DNA from: Chitinophagaceae bacterium
Lineage (GTDB): Bacteria > Bacteroidota > Bacteroidia > Chitinophagales > Chitinophagaceae
Direction: 5' to 3'
Assembly (NCBI GenBank): GCA_009996675.1
Contig: JAACZQ010000007.1
Span: 1 to 64,000, forward strand
DNA: 64,000 nucleotides
In this document: one piece after another, positions 58,247 through 64,000 of the stretch
Layout: the number at the start of each line of letters is the position of its first letter
Numbering within the stretch: the first letter of the stretch is position 1
Translations under genes and position numbers: made by a program
The notes under the pieces: model-generated
Database searches by the model: none
What the model saw: the letters and a program-made list of their open reading frames with translations, nothing else
What the model was told of the DNA's origin: nothing

Positions 58247-60676
58247 TTACTTCTTCAGCAGCTCCTGGTTGAAGAGTTTCAAAATGCGTTTGTATTCATC
58301 GGTCCAGCTGCTGGGTTCTATAAAACCATGGTCTTCTACCGGGTAAGCAGCCAGCTCCCAATTATCTTTTCCGAGTTCTATTAATTTTTGGGAGAGGCGA
58401 ACCACGTCCTGGAAATGTACGTTTACATCTACCATACCATGACAGATCAATAACCTGTTTTTGAGGTTCTGGGCAAAATTAATGGGTGAGGAACGGGCAT
58501 AGGCAATGCTGTCGTTGACGGGTTCGTTGAGTATGTTGGAGGTATAACCGTGATTATAGTGTGCCCAATCTGTTACCGGTCGGAGTGCCGCTCCGGCTTT
58601 GAATACGTCGGGTGTGGTAAATAAGCCCATCAGCGTAATGAAGCCGCCATAACTACCACCATAGATACCAATGCGGTTGGCATCGATACCATAATCTTTG
58701 CTGAGCATTTTAGCAGCGTCTACATGATCTTCCAGATCTTTTCCACCCATAAACCGGTAGATACCGGTACGCCAGTCGCGACCATAACCACTACTAGCGC
58801 GGTAGTCGATATCCAGTACGGTATAACCCAGATCGGTTAAGAGGTTATGGAACATATACTCGCGGAAATATGTGCTCCACCAGTAATGTACGTTTTGTAA
58901 GTAACCGGCGCCATGTACAAAAATCACTGCGGCTTTGTTCTTCTTGTTTTTGGCGGGTTCGTAAATACGGGCATATACTTGTTGGCCATCTCTTGCGGCA
59001 AAACTGATGACTTTGGGATCGCGCCAGGGATAAGCTTTGAATTCTGCCGATGCGGCTTTATCTGTTACCTGCACCGGTGTTTTGCCTGGCTGGTTTTCCT
59101 GTATATATAATTCCCAGGGCTTATTGCTGTAAGAGTAGCGGTATGCAATCCATTTTTCATCGGGCGATAAACTTACTTCATAGCCCCCCGTCATACTGGT
59201 AATTTTTTCTTTACCGGTACCATCGCTCTTCATGCGGTACCAATGCTGTTTACCAGGATGTTCTTCATTGGTGAGCAGGTAAAAATAACTATGATCATTG
59301 CTGAGTTGCAGTGACTGTACTTCGTATTTACCGTTGGTGAGTTGTTGTGTTGACTTTGTTTTGAGGTTATAGGTATATATATGTGAGTAGCCGGATGCTT
59401 CGCTCTGGAAATAAAACAGTTCGTTATTAATCCAGCCCAGGGATGCACCAAAAGCGCTTACACCCGGACCACCGATCCAGGCTTCGTCTCTTTGTCTGTT
59501 CACCAGGCTCAGTGCACCGGTTTCCGGATTGAGTTGCATGAGCCAGCGGTCTTTGTTATCCTGCGAGCGGATATCGAGTATAGCTGCTGTACCGGCATCA
59601 TTCCACAAAAGCGCACCAAAGTTGACCGGACGAACGGGTGCTTTTTTGCCGGCATATTTTGCGGGATAGTCTTTTACATAATCGGGTTGATCCATGATGC
59701 CGGGGATGTTTACAGAATCTGCAGCTATGGAGATCAGGCGGTCGCGCAGCCGATCATAGACAAAGAATTCCTGTTTACCCAGCGGAGCCCCTACTTTGGT
59801 GCGGGCATTGATGTCGGTAGTAAAACCAGACTCAGCCAGGTAGTCGGGTACGATGGTGTTTTTACCATTGGCCAATGTGATTAACCGGTAGGTTACAAAA
59901 CGGCCATCGGGGCTTACCTGCAGGCCCTGCATGAATTTATCACCGATACCAATGGTTTTGAGCGTGTCGGTGTCGCGGTGTGTTTTGTTGAATTCGGTCC
60001 TTGATTCGCGCATGGCTTTTCTTTCGCGTAGCACCTGGAAGAGATCCAGCTGCTGATCACGCAGCCACTGGTCCTGCGAAGCGGCGCCGGTGTTTAAACC
60101 AGTATTACCGCCACGGTTATTGTTGATGAATGGAACCCGGGGAGCGCCGGAACTGGCCGGCGTTTCTGTGCCCCGTACAATATTGGTTAATTGTAAAGTA
60201 ATGCCCTCCTGGATATGCCAGGCATAGAGGTTCTGGTTTTTGGTGTAAGCAATCCATTCGTCTTTGAGTATGAAGCGCGGTGCTGTTTCAGCTTCCTCCG
60301 TTCTGGTGATACGCGTTGTTTTACCGGAAGATATTTCCTGGAGGTAGAGATCGCCGCGGTAACTATATACCATTTGTGTTCTGTTGGTATTGAATACCGC
60401 CTTGCTCATGGCCTGTTCGCGCTGCACTTCTGTGTAAGACGCTTTGCTAGGTGTACCACCGGTAGTGGCATATACATATACTGAATCGGATTTGTTTCCT
60501 TCCGGATTCCAGCTGAAATACAATTTTTTTCCATCGGCACTCCAAAAAGCATTGGAAGGAGAAGTCCCGATCCATTTGGGGTCCCGCATGATTTTTTCTA
60601 CGGTAAGATTTTGTGCAAGACCCAGGATGGGTAAACTAATGGTGAGCAGTACAACTGAAAATAATTTCTGTTTCAT
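58247..60676 (-). CDS. S9-family (DPP4/prolyl-oligopeptidase-like) peptidase, exported
   Basis: The protein has 809 residues with signal peptide MKQKLFSVVLLTISLPILGL. Residues 40-520 are a beta-propeller with WD-like strands. Residues 540-800 are the catalytic hydrolase domain with the nucleophile in GGSYGGFITLMGLFTTPDVF, an Asp in CHGMVDVNVHFQD and a His in EDHGFIEPS. It releases dipeptides from oligopeptides in the envelope. It is monocistronic. Confidence 0.9.
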   Translation of the reverse strand: MKQKLFSVVLLTISLPILGLAQNLTVEKIMRDPKWIGTSPSNAFWSADGKKLYFSWNPEGNKSDSVYVYATTGGTPSKASYTEVQREQAMSKAVFNTNRTQMVYSYRGDLYLQEISSGKTTRITRTEEAETAPRFILKDEWIAYTKNQNLYAWHIQEGITLQLTNIVRGTETPASSGAPRVPFINNNRGGNTGLNTGAASQDQWLRDQQLDLFQVLRERKAMRESRTEFNKTHRDTDTLKTIGIGDKFMQGLQVSPDGRFVTYRLITLANGKNTIVPDYLAESGFTTDINARTKVGAPLGKQEFFVYDRLRDRLISIAADSVNIPGIMDQPDYVKDYPAKYAGKKAPVRPVNFGALLWNDAGTAAILDIRSQDNKDRWLMQLNPETGALSLVNRQRDEAWIGGPGVSAFGASLGWINNELFYFQSEASGYSHIYTYNLKTKSTQQLTNGKYEVQSLQLSNDHSYFYLLTNEEHPGKQHWYRMKSDGTGKEKITSMTGGYEVSLSPDEKWIAYRYSYSNKPWELYIQENQPGKTPVQVTDKAASAEFKAYPWRDPKVISFAARDGQQVYARIYEPAKNKKNKAAVIFVHGAGYLQNVHYWWSTYFREYMFHNLLTDLGYTVLDIDYRASSGYGRDWRTGIYRFMGGKDLEDHVDAAKMLSKDYGIDANRIGIYGGSYGGFITLMGLFTTPDVFKAGAALRPVTDWAHYNHGYTSNILNEPVNDSIAYARSSPINFAQNLKNRLLICHGMVDVNVHFQDVVRLSQKLIELGKDNWELAAYPVEDHGFIEPSSWTDEYKRILKLFNQELLKK

Positions 60677-60809
60677 TCAAAAATGATGTGGATGAAAAAT
60701 AGAATTGAATGTACGAATAAATGAAATGTTTTCAGGTCAGTGACAAATGCTGTACAGGCAACGGTGGTTACCACAGCGGACACTTCGGTGCACAACAGAA
60801 AACAGCGAT

Positions 60810-61379
60810 TTATTTATAAAATCCGGCACGAAGGATTTCTTCTGCTACGGCATCGGGCACAAGGAAACGAATGGATTTGCCATCCCTGATATTATTGCGG
60901 ATATGTGTTGCTGAAATGTTCAGCAGTGGCGCATCGAGTATGGTCAGCTTTGCGCCCAGGGAATCGGTAACAGTAAAGCCCGGTCTGTTATACACGAGGA
61001 TGGGATAATCGCGCATGATGAGGTCTGCGTTTTTCCATTTGGCCAGGTTCTGAAATCCGTCGCTGCCCATGATGATGGAAAAGCGGTGCTGCGGATATTT
61101 CTCCGACAGGTAGGTGAGGGTATCGATGGTATAGGAGGGGCGGGGTAATTTAAACTCTACATCGGATGCGCGTAAGCGGGTATCATCGCCAATGGCCAGG
61201 TTTACCAGGTGCAGGCGATCGTATTCGTTGAGCAATCCCGCTGCGGGTTTGAATGGGTTTTGCGGCGATACCACAAACCATACCTGCTGTACCAGATCGG
61301 TATTGGCCACATGACTGGCAATGATCAGGTGACCGGTATGTATGGGGTTAAAAGAACCGAAGTAGAGGCCAATATTCAT
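60810..61379 (-). CDS. nadD: nicotinate-nucleotide adenylyltransferase
   Basis: The protein has 189 residues. It carries the nucleotidyltransferase motif GSFNPIHTGH and the ISATHIRNNIRDG motif near the C-terminus. It transfers AMP to nicotinate mononucleotide, a late step of NAD synthesis. It lies 26 bases downstream of the FeoA-like gene (same direction), though the two functions are unrelated. Confidence 0.93.
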   Translation of the reverse strand: MNIGLYFGSFNPIHTGHLIIASHVANTDLVQQVWFVVSPQNPFKPAAGLLNEYDRLHLVNLAIGDDTRLRASDVEFKLPRPSYTIDTLTYLSEKYPQHRFSIIMGSDGFQNLAKWKNADLIMRDYPILVYNRPGFTVTDSLGAKLTILDAPLLNISATHIRNNIRDGKSIRFLVPDAVAEEILRAGFYK

Positions 61380-61405
61380 GCAAGTAATTGATAATCAATA
61401 GATTA

Positions 61406-61633
61406 TTATTTTTCTTCCTCTACAAAGATACTGCGGGCTTCATTTAAACGCAGGCTCAGGTGATAACCGGCGACTGAGATAGAAATGGGATCTCCCAGCG
61501 GGGCCACTTGTTCTACCTGTACCACTTCACCCGGCACGCAGCCCATTTCCATGAGTTTGATAAATATCTCGTCTTTCTCAAACGAGTTGATTATTCCTTT
61601 TTGTCCTGCTTCTAACTCTGACAATCGTTTCAT
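61406..61633 (-). CDS. FeoA-domain protein
   Basis: The protein has 75 residues with an SH3-like FeoA core (LEAGQKGIINSF, MGCVPGEVVQVEQVAPLGDP, YHLSLRLNEARSIFV). FeoA modulates the ferrous transporter FeoB, but no feoB is in the window, so it is a stand-alone copy. It is upstream of nadD. Confidence 0.88.
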   Translation of the reverse strand: MKRLSELEAGQKGIINSFEKDEIFIKLMEMGCVPGEVVQVEQVAPLGDPISISVAGYHLSLRLNEARSIFVEEEK

Positions 61634-61709
61634 CGCCCTATAGATAAATATTGTATAAAGGTAGTATGGCTACATAGGTTTTTGTTACGAATTTTGGAGT
61701 ATTAGCTCT

Positions 61710-62156
61710 ATGCTTATGTCAATGGTCAATTTTCAGTATGCAGACCGCCGGCTCAGCCTGCGTGATAAGAACAGGATCAAATCCCTGGTGGCTTTGATTT
61801 TCAAAAAGGAGAAAGTCGCCATGGGCGGACTGAACTATGTATTCTGCTCGGATGCGTATTTGCTGGACATTAACCGGCGTTTTCTCCAGCACGATTATTA
61901 TACCGATATCATTACGTTTGGTTTATCTGAAGAGGGCATGCCGGTGGAGGCGGAAATTTATATCAGTGTTGACCGGGTACAGGAGAATGCCCGTGAACTG
62001 GGTATTTCATTCCGGGAAGAAATGTTGCGGGTGATCTTTCATGGCGCACTGCACCTGTGCGGCTACCGGGATAAAAAGAAGGCCGAAGTGTTGCTGATGC
62101 GGGAGAAGGAGAATAGTTATTTGCGCCTGTATGAAAAATCGCTTGTCCGTGGGTAA
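61710..62156 (+). CDS. ybeY: endoribonuclease YbeY (rRNA maturation factor)
   Basis: The protein has 148 residues. The zinc-site motif reads HGALHLCGYRDKK near residue 111. Two histidines are present, but the third position is Asp where most bacteria have His (HGVLHLLGYDH); this variation is common in Bacteroidota homologues. It processes rRNA and takes part in ribosome quality control. Its last 26 bases overlap the CAP-domain gene. Confidence 0.9.
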   Translation: MLMSMVNFQYADRRLSLRDKNRIKSLVALIFKKEKVAMGGLNYVFCSDAYLLDINRRFLQHDYYTDIITFGLSEEGMPVEAEIYISVDRVQENARELGISFREEMLRVIFHGALHLCGYRDKKKAEVLLMREKENSYLRLYEKSLVRG

Positions 62157-62823
62157 GACCAAGCCCTTATTCCTGCTTTGTCTTTTCCTTTTCCCCCTCT
62201 TATTACGGGGCCAGCTTTATGTGGTTGAACTTGCGATTCGTAAAAACCTGCCCGCCCCGGTGGTAACCGATACAACCGTCTTGAACCGATTGCAGTCAGA
62301 CCCCCTCTGGAAAACCCTCTCTCTGCCCGAGCAGGAGCTGGTATACTGGACAAATTATAGTCGCGTGAATCCTGCCCGGTTCTGGGACAGTGTAGTAGTG
62401 CCCCATCTCAAGGTATATCCTTCGCTGGCCGGGCCCGAATCCGCATCTCTGGAAACGGACCTGAAAGCCAGTCGGCCATTACCCATTTTCTCCCTGAATA
62501 GCCGTCTGCTGCAAACCGCCCGCTTGCATGCGCTGGATATTGCCCGCTCTGAAAGCTATCCCAGTCACAATAGCACCAATGGTACCGACTTCAATACCCG
62601 GATGAACGAAGCTGGTATCCGGAAATGTGCTTATCAAAATATGGCGGTAGGCGCCCACAGCATCCTGTTATCCATTGTTTTATTGTACCTGGATATCCGC
62701 CTGCCCGAACAGGGACACCGCAAAGCCCTATTGAACCCCTCCCTGATCGAAATGGGTGTTGGCTACGCACCCTATGGCAAAGACCGCTTCTTCCTGGTAC
62801 AGGACATGGCCTGTAAGCAATAA
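62131..62823 (+). CDS. exported CAP (SCP/PR1) domain protein
   Basis: The protein has 230 residues with signal segment PLFLLCLFLFPLLLRGQLYV. The CAP core is LLQTARLHALDIARSESYPS, AYQNMAVGAHSILLSI and QGHRKALLNPSLIEMGVGYA; the first has the HAxD motif, and the last holds the conserved H-R-x-x-L-L-N-P. CAP proteins are secreted with diverse roles, and bacterial ones are poorly understood. The 5' end overlaps ybeY by 26 bases, so they are translationally coupled. Confidence 0.82.
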   Translation: MKNRLSVGKTKPLFLLCLFLFPLLLRGQLYVVELAIRKNLPAPVVTDTTVLNRLQSDPLWKTLSLPEQELVYWTNYSRVNPARFWDSVVVPHLKVYPSLAGPESASLETDLKASRPLPIFSLNSRLLQTARLHALDIARSESYPSHNSTNGTDFNTRMNEAGIRKCAYQNMAVGAHSILLSIVLLYLDIRLPEQGHRKALLNPSLIEMGVGYAPYGKDRFFLVQDMACKQ

Positions 62824-62825
62824 TC

Positions 62826-62905
62826 TGTTCCACGGGACACGGTTTCCGGGTGAAACATCGGAGTCCCCATTGTTCCACGGGACACAGTTTCGGGGCGAAA
62901 CATTG
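62826..62905 (+). repeat. tandem 33-base repeat TGTTCCACGGGACAC..., period 45
   Basis: Copies start at 62826 and 62871. Each begins TGTTCCACGGGACACRGTTT and ends GAAACAT. TGTTCCAC and GTGAAACA (first copy) are near-inverted half sites and resemble parS half sites (TGTTTCACGTGAAACA), but they are separated by a spacer. It could be an operator for the downstream HNH-like gene or a degenerate parS cluster. Confidence 0.5.
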
Positions 62906-62908
62906 TAT

Positions 62909-62916
62909 TATCTTTG
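62909..62916 (+). promoter_or_regulatory. promoter -7 box TATCTTTG of the HNH-like gene
   Basis: TATCTTTG matches TAnnTTTG and sits 5 bases before ATG 62921, so transcription would start about at the ATG, giving a leaderless or nearly leaderless message. Confidence 0.5.
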
Positions 62917-62920
62917 CATC

Positions 62921-63535
62921 ATGACCCGGAAAAGATGGACACCCCAAACAGAAGTCACCGATGCCCTGCTGCGCCTGCGGGAAAAAAGGAAATGGCAATT
63001 GGCTTACCGGCGATATGTGGTGGAACAAAAACCCAGCGAAACCTATGGCCCCTTCTTCGGCCTGGACATTCAATCCCTGCGCCAATGGTTTTCCCTGCAG
63101 TTTAAGGATGGGCAGTCCTGGGAAACGTATGGACAGAACTGGCAGTTTGAGCATATTATTCCGGCGGCTTATTTCGACTTTGGTATTGACGCTGACCTGA
63201 AGCTATGCTGGAGCTTTGTGAATATGCGTGTTCAGCACCTGGAACCGGGTAACCATGCCCCCATACCGTTTAACCTGCTGGCCGCCAGACCTTATTTTCA
63301 GCAATTGCTGGAGCGAACCGGCTGGGAATCTTGTCAGGATATGCTGGTCCGGATCGATGAACTGGCTGCCGATACTGCCCTGGTATCAGAAGCCGGGGTG
63401 CAATTCATCCTGGGTCAGAAAGCCCGACTGGAACAAATAGCCTCACTGGATGCAGCGGAGTTACAGCAGTTAAACCAGGGTACCAGTCTGGACAGCCTTT
63501 TACTGGAAAGGGAAATACTTAAAAAGTTCAGCTAA
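62921..63535 (+). CDS. HNH-endonuclease-like protein
   Basis: The protein has 204 residues from ATG 62921. The upstream open frame to 62756 runs through the repeat and is not used. Near residues 70-100 it reads WQFEHIIPAAYFDFGIDADL then KLCWSFVNMRVQHLEPGNHA. The EHIIP and N-x-x-V-x-H layout resembles HNH nucleases, although the usual zinc cysteines are absent. The C-terminal half is a helical region. Function is inferred only from this motif. It is monocistronic and sits between the CAP gene and mnmG. Confidence 0.65.
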   Translation: MTRKRWTPQTEVTDALLRLREKRKWQLAYRRYVVEQKPSETYGPFFGLDIQSLRQWFSLQFKDGQSWETYGQNWQFEHIIPAAYFDFGIDADLKLCWSFVNMRVQHLEPGNHAPIPFNLLAARPYFQQLLERTGWESCQDMLVRIDELAADTALVSEAGVQFILGQKARLEQIASLDAAELQQLNQGTSLDSLLLEREILKKFS

Positions 63536-63551
63536 AGCCTCGGGGCTGAAC

Positions 63552-63559
63552 TATCTTTG
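63552..63559 (+). promoter_or_regulatory. mnmG promoter -7 box TATCTTTG
   Basis: TATCTTTG precedes ATG 63566 by 7 bases, giving an almost leaderless message. A GTTCAGC/GCTGAAC hairpin at 63526-63550 overlaps the end of the HNH-like gene and may terminate it. Confidence 0.5.
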
Positions 63560-63565
63560 CGGTCT

Positions 63566-64000
63566 ATGTTTCCCCAATATGATGTGATTGTTGTTGGAGC
63601 GGGTCATGCCGGTTGTGAAGCCGCTGCTGCTGCTGCCAACCTGGGCAGTAAAGTGCTGCTTATTACCATGAATATGCAAACCATTGCCCAGATGAGCTGT
63701 AACCCGGCCATGGGCGGTATTGCCAAAGGGCAGATTGTGCGTGAGATTGATGCCCTGGGTGGATACAGTGGTATAGTTTCTGATTTAAGCACCATTCAGT
63801 TCCGTATGCTCAACCGCAGCAAGGGACCTGCCATGTGGAGTCCGCGTACGCAGAACGACCGGATGTTGTTTGCTGCCAAGTGGCGTGAGATGCTGGAAGA
63901 AACACCTAATGTTGATTTCTACCAGGATATGGTTCGTTCCATTATCGTGAAAGACGGGCGTGCCTGCGGTGTGGTTACCGGTTTGGGTCATGAAATCCAA
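63566..64000 (+). CDS. mnmG: tRNA uridine-5-carboxymethylaminomethyl modification enzyme (5' part)
   Basis: The first 145 codons are visible. They carry the FAD-binding start YDVIVVGAGHAGCEAAAAAA, then QMSCNPAMGGIAKGQIVREI and MLNRSKGPAMWSPRTQNDR, all signature segments of MnmG (GidA). With MnmE it installs the cmnm5 group at the wobble uridine of certain tRNAs. In many bacteria the gene lies near oriC. It continues past the right edge. Confidence 0.95.
   Translation, partial: MFPQYDVIVVGAGHAGCEAAAAAANLGSKVLLITMNMQTIAQMSCNPAMGGIAKGQIVREIDALGGYSGIVSDLSTIQFRMLNRSKGPAMWSPRTQNDRMLFAAKWREMLEETPNVDFYQDMVRSIIVKDGRACGVVTGLGHEIQ

Noticed and set aside
50000..60000. GC-skew switch supporting the candidate origin
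   Set aside because: Counting a few lines by hand gave G above C on both sides or no difference, so I do not use skew as support.
62756..62920. N-terminal extension of the HNH-like protein
   Set aside because: It is translated from the tandem repeat and the end of the CAP gene; a promoter box lies just before ATG 62921.

Overview
The window is chromosomal DNA from a member of the Bacteroidota, most likely the Chitinophagaceae. This is inferred from the gene families (7TMR-DISM histidine kinases, an outer-membrane beta-barrel TonB receptor, a DUF2480 protein, DUF4097-type proteins next to an ECF sigma factor, an esterase-like phytase-family lipoprotein), from TAnnTTTG promoter -7 boxes close to several start codons, and from the lack of Shine-Dalgarno sequences. 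No rRNA, tRNA or CRISPR array was recognised.

Region 1 (1-8657) is the most remarkable part. It is an integron-like cassette array read on the minus strand. A XerC/D-like tyrosine recombinase (7500-8657) sits upstream of at least nine cassettes. Each carries one small gene (one carries two) and ends in an attC-like inverted-repeat site; eight such sites are visible. The first ten or so bases of each cassette are the inverted complement of the same cassette's own attC end, and these bases differ from cassette to cassette, as expected for units excised and inserted as circles. One 693-bp cassette is present twice. The recombinase lacks the extra segment that defines classical integron integrases (IntI), so this looks like an integron-like system built on a different recombinase. 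Cargo includes a cold-shock-domain protein, a winged-helix/PD-(D/E)XK-like nuclease, a VOC-fold protein with a KOW-like protein, and several unknown membrane or secreted proteins. The left end of the array lies outside the window.

Region 2 (8658-9823) has no genes and consists of low-complexity, internally repeated sequence.

Region 3 (9824-54787) is ordinary core and accessory chromosome, almost entirely on the minus strand. It holds an L,D-transpeptidase-like protein and an AraC regulator; an MBOAT/SGNH/glucosaminidase operon probably acting on cell-wall or exopolymer O-acetylation; a TonB-family receptor; a di-haem peroxidase; two 7TMR-DISM sensor kinases (one hybrid, one with a NarL-type regulator); an OmpA lipoprotein; an acyl-CoA ligase/acyltransferase pair; uvrB; an ECF sigma factor with a DGPF protein; a second ECF sigma/anti-sigma/DUF4097 operon; a cyclophilin, esterases, an amidase, mgsA, recA, a ChaN-like protein, gamma-glutamyltransferase and nadA.

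Region 4 (54788-55384) is a 597-bp gap at which gene orientation switches from leftward to rightward. It has an AT-rich block and about nine DnaA-box-like motifs and is a candidate replication origin, though the evidence is suggestive only.

Region 5 (55385-64000) carries a PpiD/SurA-type foldase, a DUF2480 protein, an S9 peptidase, nadD, a FeoA protein, ybeY, a CAP-domain protein, an HNH-like protein preceded by a tandem 33-bp repeat, and the start of mnmG (gidA), which runs off the right edge.
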